This document shows, in pieces, positions 23,283-33,330 of a DNA stretch of 64,000 nucleotides. The first letter of the stretch is position 1. Each line of letters starts with the position of its first letter. Source of the stretch: Ferribacterium limneticum (lineage in GTDB: Bacteria; Pseudomonadota; Gammaproteobacteria; Burkholderiales; Rhodocyclaceae); NCBI RefSeq assembly GCF_020510585.1, contig NZ_CP075190.1, positions 809,001 to 873,000 on the forward strand, written 5' to 3'. A model generated the notes under the pieces. It ran no database searches, was not told the origin of the DNA, and saw only the letters and a list, made by a program, of their open reading frames with translations. The position numbers and the translations under genes were made by a program.

Positions 23283-24061
23283 GGGCCGGTGTAGCCGAGG
23301 GTTTGCGAGACGGCGTCGGCTGTCTGCTTGACCAGACGAGCCCAGTCGGGATCGTGCCGGTCGGCTGGAGCAGAAACCGAAAGAGCCGCTACGACGTTGC
23401 CTTCATCGTCATGGATGGGGGCGGCGACGCACTTGAGGCCAAGTTCGGCTTCTTCATCGTCGTAGGCGACGCCGTGGCGACGCACCTTGTCGAGTTCCTT
23501 TTCGAGCGCGACAAGGGTGGTCAGCGAATGCGGTGTCTTGCCCGGCAGCCCGGTCCGCTTGGCGTAGTCGCGCACTTTTTGCGAGCTTTCGGCTGCGAGG
23601 AAGAGCTTGCCGAGCGAAGTCAGATGCAGTGGGGCGCGGCCGCCGACCAGATAGACAACACGGACCAGGGCGCGACCCGAGGAGGTGCGTTCGAGATAGA
23701 CGATTTCGTCTTCGTGACGGGCGCCGAGATTGATCGCCTCGCCAATTTTCTCGTGCAATTCCTGCATGAAAGGCAGGGCGACTTCCCGCATGTTGATGCG
23801 GGATTTGACGATGCCGCCGAGTTCCAGCAGGCGGATGCCGAGGCGATAGCTGCCGGAGTCATCGCGTTCGACGAAGCGAGCGGCGCTCATGGCGGCCAGG
23901 ATGCGGTGCGCAGTCGACGGATGGAGTTCGGTGGCCTGGGCCAGATGCTTGAGGCTTGCCGAGTCGGGGGACGTGGCGAGAGCGTCGAGCAGCGACATCA
24001 TGCGCTCGATGACCTGGATGGTGCCTGGCGTTTTGGCCGGCCCGCTGGCAGCTTCGGACAA
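23273..24061 (-). CDS. IclR-family transcriptional regulator
   Basis: A 262-aa regulator with an N-terminal winged HTH (SLKHLAQATELHPSTAHRIL) and a C-terminal IclR ligand domain (LTSLGKLFLA, GVAYDDEEAELGLKCVAAPI). It most likely starts at TTG 24061, seven bases after AAGGA, since no ATG gives a full HTH. It is divergent from the lut operon with only about 70 bases between, so it probably controls lactate-oxidation genes in response to an organic acid. That target is inferred from position. Confidence 0.85.
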   Translation of the reverse strand: MSEAASGPAKTPGTIQVIERMMSLLDALATSPDSASLKHLAQATELHPSTAHRILAAMSAARFVERDDSGSYRLGIRLLELGGIVKSRINMREVALPFMQELHEKIGEAINLGARHEDEIVYLERTSSGRALVRVVYLVGGRAPLHLTSLGKLFLAAESSQKVRDYAKRTGLPGKTPHSLTTLVALEKELDKVRRHGVAYDDEEAELGLKCVAAPIHDDEGNVVAALSVSAPADRHDPDWARLVKQTADAVSQTLGYTGPKK

Positions 24062-24131
24062 CTGGATTCCTTTATTGGTGTGCTTTGAGTAGCATTAGCC
24101 ACTTCGTTTTCTTGTGCGCCGCAATATTAGC

Positions 24132-24863
24132 ATGCGCTTAGCCCTCTACGTCACCTGTCTGGTCGATCTGATGCGTCCTTCAGTCGGCTTTGCCGCCTTG
24201 CGCTTGCTCGAAGCGACTGGCGCCGAGGTTGTTGTGCCGGAGGGCCAGACGTGCTGCGGTCAACCAGCCTGGAGTGCCGGAAATCGGCCGCTTGCCGTCG
24301 CTCTGGCGAAGAAGGCGATGGCCGAGCTGGAGGCTTACGATGCCGTGGTGATTCCGTCCGGATCGTGCGCCGACCAGATACGGAATGTCTATCCGCAGTT
24401 GTTTGCTGACGATCCGCACTGGGCCGGGAGAGCGCGGGTGCTGGCCGAGCGGACGCATGAGCTGACGAGCTTTCTGGCCGACGTCATGAAGAGCGATTTC
24501 GCCGCGCCCGACTTCGCCGGCAGCGTCACCTACCACGACGCCTGCAAGGGCCTGCGCGGCCTGGGCATCAAGCATCAGCCGCGTGAACTGCTGCTCAAGG
24601 TACGCGGCCTGAGCCTCAAGGAAATGCCCGATTGCGAGGAGTGCTGCGGCTTTGGTGGCGCGTTTTCGGTCAAATTTGGCGAGGTGTCGACCCAGATTGT
24701 CGACCGCAAATGCGATGCGATAGCGGCCGCCGGGGCCGATGCCGTGGTCGGCGGCGACCTCGGCTGCCTGATCAATATCGAAGGCCGTATGCGCCGGCGC
24801 GGCAACGAGACGACGCGCGTTTTGCACATTGCCGAAGTACTGGCCGGCGGGGGCGAAGGCTGA
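24132..24863 (+). CDS. lutA: LutA/YkgE-type (Fe-S)-binding lactate-oxidation subunit
   Basis: A 243-aa protein with two CCG (DUF224-type) domains: GQTCCGQPAW at 39-48 and CEECCGFGGAF in the second half. These cysteines bind an iron-sulfur cluster or haem-disulfide type centre. LutA works with LutB and LutC to oxidise L-lactate. ATG 24132 is the first start compatible with the domain; an upstream TTG is less likely and there is no clear Shine-Dalgarno. The stop overlaps the lutB ATG (TGATG). Confidence 0.85.
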   Translation: MRLALYVTCLVDLMRPSVGFAALRLLEATGAEVVVPEGQTCCGQPAWSAGNRPLAVALAKKAMAELEAYDAVVIPSGSCADQIRNVYPQLFADDPHWAGRARVLAERTHELTSFLADVMKSDFAAPDFAGSVTYHDACKGLRGLGIKHQPRELLLKVRGLSLKEMPDCEECCGFGGAFSVKFGEVSTQIVDRKCDAIAAAGADAVVGGDLGCLINIEGRMRRRGNETTRVLHIAEVLAGGGEG

Positions 24864-26305
24864 TGTTGGCAGCCGGTCGTTCGCAAGCCATGCATTTTCA
24901 CGCCAGGGCCGGGGAAAAAGTCCGGAATGCCGTGCTGCAACGCGCTTTGCAGAAGGCCAAGCCGCTATTTGTCGGTAAGCGCGCCAAGGGCATCGCTTCG
25001 CTGGCCGAGGATGGCCTCGATTTCGAAATGCTACGGTCAACCGGAAAAAACATCCGAAATCGAAATCTCGCCGATCTCGATGTCTGGCTCGATATTTTCG
25101 AGGAGCGGGCCACGGCGACCGGCGCCGAGGTGCTGTGGGCGCGCGATGGTGCCGAGGTCAGCCGGTTGGTCGTCGACATCGCCCGTCGCCATGGCGTGAG
25201 CAAGGCGGTCAAGTCGAAATCGATGCTCTCCGAGGAGGCGCATCTCAACGAGGCGTTGGCCGCTGCCGGCATCCGCCCGGTCGAGACCGACCTCGGCGAA
25301 TACATCGTCCAACTGGCCGGCGAGACACCGTCGCATATCATTGCGCCGGCCGTGCACAAGACAATCGGCGAGATTGAGGCGCTGTTTGCCACGGAGCATG
25401 GTCGGCCGCTCGAAACGCGGACCTCGGCCGATATCCCGGCCATGGCGCAAGAGGCCCGCGCCGTGCTGCGCCAGCATTTCCTGAGCGCTGAGATTGGCAT
25501 TTCCGGTGCCAATTTCCTGATTGCCGAAACCGGCAGCGCGGCGCTCGTCACCAACGAAGGCAACGGCCGCATGGTGACGACGCTGCCGAAAGTCCATGTG
25601 GTGATCACCGGCATCGAGAAAGTTGTCCCGACGCTGGAAGACTTTGCGACGCTCATGCGCCTGCTGCCACGTTCGGCCACCGGCCAGTCGATCTCCAATT
25701 ATGTCTCGCTGCTGACCGGTACCAAGCGCGAAGGCGACCACGACGGTCCGGAAAAAACCGTCTTCATCCTCGTCGACAACGGCCGGGCCAACCTGCTCGG
25801 CTCCGACTACCAGGACATGCTGCGCTGCATTCGCTGCGGCGCCTGCATGAATCACTGCCCGGTCTATTTTTCGCTCGGTGGCCACGCCTACGGCTGGGTC
25901 TATCCCGGCCCCATGGGTTCGGTGCTGACGCCGCTGTACACAGGCATCGAGAACGCCCTCGACCTGCCGCACGCCTCCACCGGCTGCAACCAGTGCGGCG
26001 CCGTCTGCCCGGTCGACATTCCGCTGCCTGCCCTCATGCATCGCCTGCGCGAGGAACAGAACGAGCGCGGCCTGCGCCCGTGGTCCGAGCGGCTGGCGCT
26101 CAAGGCCTGGGCCTGGGTGGCCGGTCGGCCGGCGCTCTACCGCTGGTTCGCCCGGCGCGCGGCGCGCTACCTCAACTGGCTGGCCGACGGCAGCGGCCGC
26201 ATCCGCATTTTTGGCCTGGCCCCGGAGTGGACCGCAGGACGCGATCTGCCGGTATCCTCCGGCCGGACATTTCACGAACTTTACTCAGCAAGAAAGAAGC
26301 CCTGA
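24863..26305 (+). CDS. lutB: LutB-type iron-sulfur lactate-oxidation subunit
   Basis: A 480-aa protein. An N-terminal LUD domain (GANFLIAETGSAALVTNEGN) is followed by a ferredoxin domain with CIRCGACMNHCPVY and CNQCGAVCPVD, and a C-terminal DUF3390-like tail. It is the central electron carrier of the LutABC lactate dehydrogenase. It starts at ATG 24863 overlapping lutA. Residues FEMLRSTGKNIRNRN are encoded by copy B of the dispersed motif, but fit the usual (W/F)E..R..G..IR.. pattern without an insertion. Confidence 0.88.
   Translation: MLAAGRSQAMHFHARAGEKVRNAVLQRALQKAKPLFVGKRAKGIASLAEDGLDFEMLRSTGKNIRNRNLADLDVWLDIFEERATATGAEVLWARDGAEVSRLVVDIARRHGVSKAVKSKSMLSEEAHLNEALAAAGIRPVETDLGEYIVQLAGETPSHIIAPAVHKTIGEIEALFATEHGRPLETRTSADIPAMAQEARAVLRQHFLSAEIGISGANFLIAETGSAALVTNEGNGRMVTTLPKVHVVITGIEKVVPTLEDFATLMRLLPRSATGQSISNYVSLLTGTKREGDHDGPEKTVFILVDNGRANLLGSDYQDMLRCIRCGACMNHCPVYFSLGGHAYGWVYPGPMGSVLTPLYTGIENALDLPHASTGCNQCGAVCPVDIPLPALMHRLREEQNERGLRPWSERLALKAWAWVAGRPALYRWFARRAARYLNWLADGSGRIRIFGLAPEWTAGRDLPVSSGRTFHELYSARKKP
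25031..25068 (+). repeat. Dispersed 38-bp motif, copy B (inside lutB)
   Basis: CTACGGTCAACCGG is exact at 25031-25044, preceded by TG. An AAAAAA tract and CCGAAATCGAAAT follow, a near match to the second half. Plus orientation, in a different reading frame from copy A. Confidence 0.8.
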
Positions 26306-26307
26306 AC

Positions 26308-27006
26308 ATGGAATTTGCCGCCGAAGGCCCGAAAGCCATCCCCCTGTGGATCAACGGTCATGCCTTTTTGACTGTGACCGACGCCTTTTTTGACGTGACC
26401 AATCCGGCCACCGGCGAGGCGATTCGTCGCGTGCCGCTGTGTGGGGCGAGCGAGGCGGCCGAGGCCGTCGCTGCGGCGCAGGCGGCGCAGCCGGCGTGGG
26501 CGATGATGGGCATGCCGGCGCGGCGCCTTTGCCTGGTGGCGCTGGGCGATGCGCTCGACAGCTATACCGGGCACTTCGCCAAACTGCTGATGCAGGACTG
26601 CGGTTTCGACGAAGCACGGGCCATCGCTGAAGTCGGCGAGGCGGTCGCCGCCTTGCATGGCGCTTCGGTCGGCGAAACCGGGATTTTCGGCTTGGTCCTC
26701 GATGCCTCGCGGCCCTTGGCTGGCCTGGCCGAAATCGTTGCGCCGGCGCTCATGGCCGGCGCAACGGTGGTTGTCAAGCCGAGCCCGAAGGCGCCGTCGG
26801 CGGCCTACGCCCTGTGCGAACTCTCCGGGCGAGCCGATTGGCCAGCCGGCGTGCTTAATTTGTTGCAGGGCGATACGGCGGCGATCGAAGGCTTGTGCGC
26901 CGCCGGCATTGATCGGCTTGTCTATGCCGGCCACGCGGCCCTCGGCGTTCAAGTTGGTGCGATTGCCGAAACGGCCGGTACGCCTTTCGAGATGAAAGCC
27001 ACCTGA
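26308..27006 (+). CDS. Aldehyde dehydrogenase-like protein lacking the catalytic domain
   Basis: A 232-aa protein matching the N-terminal NAD-binding part of the ALDH superfamily (WINGHAFLTVTDAFFDVTNP, VVVKPSPKAPSAAY, LPAGVLN-like PAGVLNLLQGD). It ends at the catalytic-Glu equivalent (TPFEMKAT), so the half with the catalytic Cys is absent. Full ALDHs are about 480 aa. The stop overlaps the next ATG (TGATG), so it looks fixed in the operon and not a fresh truncation. Enzyme activity by itself is unlikely; it may be a cofactor-binding or vestigial protein. Confidence 0.7.
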   Translation: MEFAAEGPKAIPLWINGHAFLTVTDAFFDVTNPATGEAIRRVPLCGASEAAEAVAAAQAAQPAWAMMGMPARRLCLVALGDALDSYTGHFAKLLMQDCGFDEARAIAEVGEAVAALHGASVGETGIFGLVLDASRPLAGLAEIVAPALMAGATVVVKPSPKAPSAAYALCELSGRADWPAGVLNLLQGDTAAIEGLCAAGIDRLVYAGHAALGVQVGAIAETAGTPFEMKAT

Positions 27007-27962
27007 TGCTGCGTATCGTCCAGCTCGAAGGCGAATCGCTGATTGCCGAGGTTCGGCGGCCGGCTTTCGCCCACGACTGGGTCGAGCATGCCAAAACGGC
27101 ACCGGCCCAGGTCATCGAGCGTCTGGCCGGGGCGACGATAGCCATCACCAACAAGGTGGCGATCGATGCCGCTGCCGTCGCCGCGCTGCCCGATCTCAAA
27201 ATGATCGCCGTCTCGGCGACCGGCACCAACAACGTTGATCTCGAGGCCTGCCGGGCGCGTGGCATTATTGTTTCCAATATCCGCGGCTATGCGGTGCACA
27301 CCGTGCCCGAGCACGTCATGGCCCTGCTCCTGGCTCTCTCGCGTAACCTCGTCGCCTGGCGCGAAACCCTGCTGGCCGGCGGCTGGCAGCGTTCCGAACA
27401 ATTCTGTCTGTTCGATCATCCGATCCGCGACCTGCACGGCGCGACGCTTGGCCTGATCGGCAGCGGCACGCTGGGCAACGGCGTGGCGCGGCTGGCCGAA
27501 GCCTTCGGCATGCGCGTCCGGCGCGCCGAGCGCAAGGGGGCGACGGTCGTTCGCCCTGGCTACACGGCATTCGCCGAGGTACTGGCTGAGTCGGATGCGA
27601 TCAGCCTGCATTGCCCGCTGACGGCTGACACCCTCAACCTGATCGGCGAAGCCGAGCTGCGCGCGATGAAGCGTTCGGCCTTGCTCATCAACACGGCGCG
27701 CGGCGGTATCGTCGATGAACTGGCGCTGATCAGCGCCCTCAAGGAAGGCTGGATTGCTGGGGCTGGATTCGACGCGATTACTGCCGAGCCGCCACCGGCC
27801 AATCACCCGATGGTCGATCCGGCCCTGCTTGCCCTGCCCAATTTTTTGCTGACGCCGCATGTCGCGTGGTCGAGCCGGCCGGCCATGCAGACGCTGGCCG
27901 ATCAGTTGATCGACAACATCGAAGCCTTCGTTGCCGGGGCGCCGAAGAACCGCGTGGCATGA
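27006..27962 (+). CDS. D-2-hydroxyacid dehydrogenase
   Basis: A 318-aa NAD-dependent enzyme of the D-isomer hydroxyacid family (glycerate/hydroxypyruvate reductase-like). The nucleotide loop is LGLIGSGTLGNGV; catalytic residues lie in NTARGGIVDELAL (Arg), GAGFDAITAEPP (Glu) and LLTPHVAWSS (His). It could interconvert a 2-hydroxyacid such as D-glycerate or D-lactate and its oxoacid, which suits the lut neighbourhood. Exact substrate unknown. It overlaps the ALDH-like gene and lutC by one to four bases. Confidence 0.85.
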   Translation: MLRIVQLEGESLIAEVRRPAFAHDWVEHAKTAPAQVIERLAGATIAITNKVAIDAAAVAALPDLKMIAVSATGTNNVDLEACRARGIIVSNIRGYAVHTVPEHVMALLLALSRNLVAWRETLLAGGWQRSEQFCLFDHPIRDLHGATLGLIGSGTLGNGVARLAEAFGMRVRRAERKGATVVRPGYTAFAEVLAESDAISLHCPLTADTLNLIGEAELRAMKRSALLINTARGGIVDELALISALKEGWIAGAGFDAITAEPPPANHPMVDPALLALPNFLLTPHVAWSSRPAMQTLADQLIDNIEAFVAGAPKNRVA

Positions 27963-28600
27963 GCGCTAAAGACGAGATTCTTGGGCGCGTCCGGCGCGGT
28001 GTCGGCAAGGATGATTTTGCCAAACGGCGGGCGGCTGCCATTGCTTCGTTGATATCAGCAGAGCGCGGGCCGCAGCCGGTGATGAACGCCGATCTCGTCG
28101 CTCGCTTCCGCGCCAAGGCCGAATACCTGGCGAGCACCGTCGCGGGCGTTGCCTCGCTGGCCGAGGTGCCGGCAGCGGTGGCGGCCTATCTTGCAGCGAA
28201 GGGGCTGGCCGGCGAGGCGGTGGCAACGGCCGATGTCGGCAGTCTGGACTGGGCGGGCAGCGGATTGAATGTCGCGGTACGTGCTGCGGTCGACGCCGAT
28301 AAAACAGGCATTTCCGGCTGCTTCTGCGCCATCGCCGAAACCGGCACGCTGGTGCTGCTCTCCGGCCCGCAAACACCGGCCACGGTCAGCCTGCTGCCGG
28401 AAACCCACATCGCGCTGGTCGACGTTTCGCGTATCGTGGCGACCATGGAAGACGCCTTCGCGCTTCTCCGGACCGAACGTGGCAGCCTGCCACGCGCCGT
28501 CAATTTCATCTCCGGGCCTTCGCGCACCGGCGACATCGAACAAACCATCGTGCTCGGCGCCCACGGGCCGTGCCGGGTGCATCTGATCCTGATCGGCTAG
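27959..28600 (+). CDS. lutC: LutC-type LUD-domain protein
   Basis: A 213-aa protein with a LUD domain: [20 protein letters not shown] and [23 protein letters not shown], split here by other residues. It is the third subunit of the LutABC L-lactate oxidation complex. It is separated from lutB by two genes, an unusual order. ATG 27959 overlaps the preceding stop. Its TAG stop and the stop of the convergent receptor gene share the bases CTAG (28597-28600). Confidence 0.85.
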   Translation: MSAKDEILGRVRRGVGKDDFAKRRAAAIASLISAERGPQPVMNADLVARFRAKAEYLASTVAGVASLAEVPAAVAAYLAAKGLAGEAVATADVGSLDWAGSGLNVAVRAAVDADKTGISGCFCAIAETGTLVLLSGPQTPATVSLLPETHIALVDVSRIVATMEDAFALLRTERGSLPRAVNFISGPSRTGDIEQTIVLGAHGPCRVHLILIG

Positions 28601-30231
28601 ATCCGGTACTGATTCACCGATTTGGTCATCCGCTCGACCAGTTCGGTCAGATAGTCTGTCGTATTCGTCGTCTGGCTGACCACCGCCATGTTCTGCTCGG
28701 TCATTGCGGCCACCCGTTCGACGCTTTGTGCCATCACCGTCATGCCTTGCTCCTGCTCGACGGATGAGTGGGAAATGTCGTTGACCATGCCGACCGTCAG
28801 GCTCATCTGGGTATTAATCTCCTGCAAGGCGTTTTGCGCCTCCTGGACGAGCTGGACGCCGCGCTCGACCTGCTGTGCGCCGTGGCGCATGGAGTCCACC
28901 GCCTTGCCGGTTTCGTGCTGCACCGACTGGGTCATTGCGGCAATTTCGCCGGTTGCCTTGGCGGTGCTTTCAGCCAGTTTGCGGACCTCGTCGGCAACCA
29001 CGGAAAAGCCGCGGCCGGCATCGCCGGCGCGGGCGGCCTCGATGGCGGCATTGAGCGCCAGCAGGTTGGTCTGGTCGGCAATGCCTTTGATGACGCTGGT
29101 GATGCGGGATATTTCTTCCGATTGCTGACCGAGGCGCTCGACTTGAACGGCCGATCCCTTGACCGTATCGGCCAGCGACAGGATGGTGCTGCACGCCTGG
29201 GCCGAGAGTCGGGCGCCTTCCTCGGACAGAGCCGAAGCCTGGGCGGCAGCTTCCCGTGTCGAGCCGGCATGAGCCGCTACTTCGCCGATCGAGACGGTAA
29301 TCTGTTCGATGCCGGCGGCTGCGGTGGCTGTGGCATCGCTCTGCACACGCGCCGATTCGCGAACATTGCCAACGCCTTCCTTGACCTCCGAGGCAACCCG
29401 ATGCACTTGCGAAGCCGTGTCGGCCATGCCCTGCACGGTGGACTGGAAGGAGGAAATGACGCGGTCGATGTTGCCGACCATGTCGCCGACCAGGTCGTGC
29501 CGTCTATGCTCAATGCGCTGGCGCAGGTCGCCGCTGGCCAGCATTTTCTCGAGCGCCGTGAAAGTTTCGCCGAGATCGGTTTTCAGGCGTGGGGAGAAGG
29601 CGAGCAGGAAATTGAGACTGAGCACGATGCCGATGCCACTTATCGTCTGGAGCAGCGGGGTTAGCGCCGGACCCGGATTGAGGCTGCCGAGCAAAGCGAC
29701 AAGGCTGAGCAGGCAGCCGAGAACGCCCATCAGCGGTAACTGGAAACCGAGGCCGGCAAAGCGGGTCAGCAGGGATTTTCGGGCCGCGACAACCCGGCCG
29801 TGCTTGACGGCGATTGACGTGTCGCCCTGGCGGATGCGCTGGTAGGCGCCCTCCGCCGCCTTGATTTCCTCGCGGCTGGGGGTGGTCCTGACCGACTGAT
29901 AGCCGACAATCTGCCCGTCTTCCCTGATCGGCGAGGCATTGGCGACTACCCAGTAGTAGCCACCATCCTTGCGCCGGTTCTTGACCACGCCGCGCCAGGG
30001 ACGGCCTGAGCGGAGGTCGTTCCACATGTCGGCAAAGGCTTCGGCCGGCATCTCCGGGTGACGTACCATGTTGTGGCTCTCGCCCAGCATCTCCTCGCGC
30101 CGATAGGCGCTGATCTGCGCAAAGGCCTCGTTGGCTTCGGTGATGATGCCCTTGAGATCGGTACGGGAGTAGATGAACTGGCCTTCCGGCAATCGTGTTT
30201 CAACGTTGGTGACAGGCAGGTTGTTACGCAT
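28597..30231 (-). CDS. Aer-like PAS methyl-accepting chemotaxis protein
   Basis: A 544-aa receptor. The N-terminal PAS domain ([39 protein letters not shown]) resembles FAD-binding Aer. Two membrane segments follow ([34 protein letters not shown]), then a HAMP-like region and the signalling tip [20 protein letters not shown] with [15 protein letters not shown]. There is no periplasmic domain. It probably senses redox or oxygen for energy taxis. The start overlaps the upstream GGDEF/EAL gene by eight bases, so the pair is co-transcribed. Confidence 0.9.
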   Translation of the reverse strand: MRNNLPVTNVETRLPEGQFIYSRTDLKGIITEANEAFAQISAYRREEMLGESHNMVRHPEMPAEAFADMWNDLRSGRPWRGVVKNRRKDGGYYWVVANASPIREDGQIVGYQSVRTTPSREEIKAAEGAYQRIRQGDTSIAVKHGRVVAARKSLLTRFAGLGFQLPLMGVLGCLLSLVALLGSLNPGPALTPLLQTISGIGIVLSLNFLLAFSPRLKTDLGETFTALEKMLASGDLRQRIEHRRHDLVGDMVGNIDRVISSFQSTVQGMADTASQVHRVASEVKEGVGNVRESARVQSDATATAAAGIEQITVSIGEVAAHAGSTREAAAQASALSEEGARLSAQACSTILSLADTVKGSAVQVERLGQQSEEISRITSVIKGIADQTNLLALNAAIEAARAGDAGRGFSVVADEVRKLAESTAKATGEIAAMTQSVQHETGKAVDSMRHGAQQVERGVQLVQEAQNALQEINTQMSLTVGMVNDISHSSVEQEQGMTVMAQSVERVAAMTEQNMAVVSQTTNTTDYLTELVERMTKSVNQYRI

Positions 30232-32827
30232 GGCAGTTCTCTTCGATCGGGGTGGATTGTTTGGAGGATGGCCACAGGTCGACGGTCCCCAGCTCGTTCA
30301 TCGGCGCATTGTTGCGGAGGAACAGCTCCGCTTGATCGGCCGGTAACGGTTTGCTGATCAGGTAGCCCTGGATTTTTTCGCAGCCGATGCTGAGCAGGAA
30401 TTTCAGTTGCGCCTCGGTCTCGACGCCCTCGGCGACAACTTCCAGGCCGAGCTTGTGGGCGAGCAGCACGGTGACGTCGCAGATGTCGGCATCGTTGGGG
30501 TCGGACTCGATGTCCTTGACGAAGGAGCGGTCGATCTTCAGCGTGTGGATCGGCAACAGCTTGAGATAGGCCAGCGACGAATAGCCCGTGCCGAAATCAT
30601 CAATCGACAGCGTCAGACCGCTGCTGCTCAGGGTTTTCATGACGCTGATCGATTCGTCCGGCGAGGCCATCGACATCGATTCGGTGACCTCCAGGTCGAG
30701 CCGGTCGGCGCTCAGGCCATTGCTGGCCAGCAGTTCGTGGATGCGGGCGGGCAACGTCTTGTCGAGAAACTGTCCGGTACTCAGGTTGATCGACATGCGG
30801 ATATGGGTAATGCCTCTTGTCTGCCACGCCTTGAGCTGGCGGCAGGCTTCTTCGAGTACCCAGTCGCCGATGGCCGTGATCATCCCGCTCTCTTCGGCGA
30901 TCGGGATGAAGTCGGCCGGCGAGACCAGGCCGCGGGTCGGGTGCTGCCAGCGGATCAGCGCCTCGACGCCGACGATGGTGCCGCTGCGCAGATCGAGCTG
31001 GGGCTGGTAGTAGAGCAGGAACTCGCCGCGGGTGATGGCCAGACGCAAGTCCGATTCGATGCTCATGCGTTCGGTCGTCGCAATGTTCATGTCCTCGGTG
31101 AAAAACTGGTAATTGCCGCGTCCCTTGGCCTTGGCGTGGTACATCGCGACATCTGCATTTTTCAGGAGGTCGCCGATTTCCGTGCCGTCTCCGGGATAGA
31201 CGCAGATGCCGATGCTCGGCGAGGTTCGTAGCTCCTGGCCGTTGATCAGGTAGGGGGCGGAAATCTCGCGGGTGATTTTGTCGGCCAGGTGGGCCGCGTC
31301 GGCCGGCGAGCCGATGCCGGGCAGGGCGACAACGAATTCATCGCCGCCCAGACGGGCCACGATGTCGCTCTCGCGGACGGCCGCCGAGAGGCGCTGGGCA
31401 ACCTGGATCAGCAATTCATCGCCGGCCTGGTGGCCGAGGGTATCGTTGATGCTCTTGAAGCGATCAAGATCTATCAGCATCAGGGCCAACTGCATCTGGT
31501 TGCGTTTGCAGAAGGCGACGGCCTGGTCGAGTTTTTCGTGCAGGCTGAAGCGGTTGGGCAGGTTGGTCAGCGTATCGTGGTGGGCGAGATGACGGATACG
31601 CTCCTGCGTCGCCTTGAGTTCCGAAATGTCGATAAAGCTGCCGATGTGGTTGCGAATTCGTCCTTCTTCATCGCGGACCAGCGAGATCGACAGCCATTTC
31701 GGGTAGGCCTCACCGGTTTTTCGCCGGTCCCACAACTCGCCCTGCCAGGCGCCATCCCGATGCAGACAGGTCCACATGTCGGAGAAAACGTCAGTCGGCG
31801 TGGTGCCGGCCGACAGCACGCGCGGATTTTTGCCGATCACTTCTTCCGGCAGGTAGCCGGTCAGCGTGGTGAAGGCCGGGTTGGTGGCGATGATCCGGTT
31901 GCTGGCGTCGGTCACGATGATGGCTTCGTTGCTGTTCGAGAAGACCATGGCCATGAGCTGGAGATGCGCCTCGCTCTGCTTGCGTTCCGAAATGTCTTGC
32001 ACCGTGCCTTCGTAGCAAACGAACTCGCCCTTGGGGCCATATACGACGTGGGCGTTTTCGGAAATCCAGAGGCGCGAACCGTCGCGGCGGTAAACCTCCG
32101 ACTCGAAATTGAGGACTGCGCCATCTTTTTCGATCAGCGCGAGAAACTCTTCCCGGCGATTGGGCTGGACGTAGAGCCGGCGTTCGATGTCAGCCAGGTC
32201 GGCGATCAGCGCCTGGGCATTGTCGTAACCATAAAGTTTCGCCAGCGCCGGGTTGGCGGCCAGGTAGCGGCCGTCGCGCGTGGACTGGAAGATGCCTTCG
32301 GAGGCATGTTCAAAAATTTGGCGGTAGCGCAACTCGGCCGCCTCCAGTGCTTCGAGCGTCAATCGTCGCGCCGTGATGTCCTCGATGAAGCCTTCGATCA
32401 CGCTTTCGCCCAACTCGTCCCGGATCGCGATGCCGCGCTCGACGACCCATTTGACTTGCCCGGACTTGTCGGCGATCCGGTACTGGACGGCAAAACGCTG
32501 GCCGCTACGGATGGCGCCTTCGATACAATCGCGGACCAGCCCGCGGTCTTCCGGGTGGGTGATCTCTTCCCATGAAATCCCGGTCTTGCCGAGGATTTCG
32601 GAAGAGGCGTAGCCACATAGTTCGCGGCACCCGTCGCTGACGAAAACCATCGTCCAGCCAGCATCGTGGAGACAACGGTAGGCCATGCCCTCCAGGTTCT
32701 TGACCAGGGTGTCGAGAACTCGGGAGTGATTCAGTCGCGAAGGGGTGACGCCGTATTGATTGTGGCGTTTGGGACGAAAATGCACGGTAATGGCTGACGA
32801 ATATGGAATATATGGTGACTTCAGCAA
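30224..32827 (-). CDS. PAS-GGDEF-EAL cyclic-di-GMP protein
   Basis: An 867-aa protein with three PAS/PAC repeats ([48 protein letters not shown]), a GGDEF domain with intact [12 protein letters not shown] and an EAL domain with [27 protein letters not shown] and LVVEGVET-type VVAEGVETE. Both catalytic centres look intact, so it may make or degrade c-di-GMP. There is no membrane segment. The start is uncertain: the longest reading begins with TTG and the first PAS starts near residue 37. Co-transcribed with the Aer-like receptor. Confidence 0.88.
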   Translation of the reverse strand: MLKSPYIPYSSAITVHFRPKRHNQYGVTPSRLNHSRVLDTLVKNLEGMAYRCLHDAGWTMVFVSDGCRELCGYASSEILGKTGISWEEITHPEDRGLVRDCIEGAIRSGQRFAVQYRIADKSGQVKWVVERGIAIRDELGESVIEGFIEDITARRLTLEALEAAELRYRQIFEHASEGIFQSTRDGRYLAANPALAKLYGYDNAQALIADLADIERRLYVQPNRREEFLALIEKDGAVLNFESEVYRRDGSRLWISENAHVVYGPKGEFVCYEGTVQDISERKQSEAHLQLMAMVFSNSNEAIIVTDASNRIIATNPAFTTLTGYLPEEVIGKNPRVLSAGTTPTDVFSDMWTCLHRDGAWQGELWDRRKTGEAYPKWLSISLVRDEEGRIRNHIGSFIDISELKATQERIRHLAHHDTLTNLPNRFSLHEKLDQAVAFCKRNQMQLALMLIDLDRFKSINDTLGHQAGDELLIQVAQRLSAAVRESDIVARLGGDEFVVALPGIGSPADAAHLADKITREISAPYLINGQELRTSPSIGICVYPGDGTEIGDLLKNADVAMYHAKAKGRGNYQFFTEDMNIATTERMSIESDLRLAITRGEFLLYYQPQLDLRSGTIVGVEALIRWQHPTRGLVSPADFIPIAEESGMITAIGDWVLEEACRQLKAWQTRGITHIRMSINLSTGQFLDKTLPARIHELLASNGLSADRLDLEVTESMSMASPDESISVMKTLSSSGLTLSIDDFGTGYSSLAYLKLLPIHTLKIDRSFVKDIESDPNDADICDVTVLLAHKLGLEVVAEGVETEAQLKFLLSIGCEKIQGYLISKPLPADQAELFLRNNAPMNELGTVDLWPSSKQSTPIEENCHA

Positions 32828-33018
32828 ATATCGTACCTGCCATTAAAAATGGGGTTTTATGACGTTGGGGCGTCTTGATGGTGCTGTTTATGACGCGGCG
32901 CACCGCGATGAGGCGTATCCCTTCCCAACAGGAAGCAAAATGGCGATGGATATACAATGAGCGCCTTCGACAAGCGAGGCCATCCGCTCACTTGTCCCCG
33001 TTACCGACAGGAATACCC

Positions 33019-33234
33019 ATGAGCATCACCTTTGCCATTCGCGGCGAATACATTCAACTGGACCAACTGCTCAAGGCCACCGGCTTGTGCGAGTCGGGCG
33101 GCGCAGCCCATGCAGCCATCGCCGAAGGGCGCGTCAAGGTCGATGCCGCGGTCGACACGAGAAAACGGGCAAAAATGAAACCCGGTCAGGTGGTCAGTTT
33201 CGCCGGCGAAGAAGTGGTACTCGTCGCCGAATAG
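33019..33234 (+). CDS. S4-domain RNA-binding protein (YbcJ/YaaA type)
   Basis: A 71-aa protein that is one S4 domain: EYIQLDQLLKATGLCESGGA, then EGRVKVDAAVDTRKRAKMKP and a final beta hairpin (VSFAGEEVVLVAE). Such proteins bind structured RNA, probably on the ribosome. ATG 33019 follows AGGA. It stands alone and is followed by a REP-like inverted repeat. Confidence 0.9.
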   Translation: MSITFAIRGEYIQLDQLLKATGLCESGGAAHAAIAEGRVKVDAAVDTRKRAKMKPGQVVSFAGEEVVLVAE

Positions 33235-33248
33235 GCGTCGTTCAAATC

Positions 33249-33309
33249 GTCACTCCCGCGCAGGCGGGAGTCCATGGCTGGACCGGATTCCCGCTTGTGT
33301 GGGTATGAC
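33249..33309. repeat. REP-like imperfect inverted repeat
   Basis: The arms GTCACTCCCGCGCAGGCGGG and CCCGCTTGTGTGGGTATGAC form an imperfect 25-bp inverted repeat. This is the common proteobacterial extragenic type built on CATTCCCGCG / CGCGGGAATG. It lies between two converging genes. Confidence 0.7.
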
Positions 33310-33330
33310 TGTTACCGATTGCAGTAGGGC

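Noticed and set aside
25037..26275. 412-codon frame antisense to lutB
   Set aside because: Reverse-frame shadow; Arg/Gly/Ala-rich, no domain.
31289..32575. 428-codon frame antisense to the GGDEF/EAL gene
   Set aside because: Reverse-frame shadow with no ribosome site or domain.
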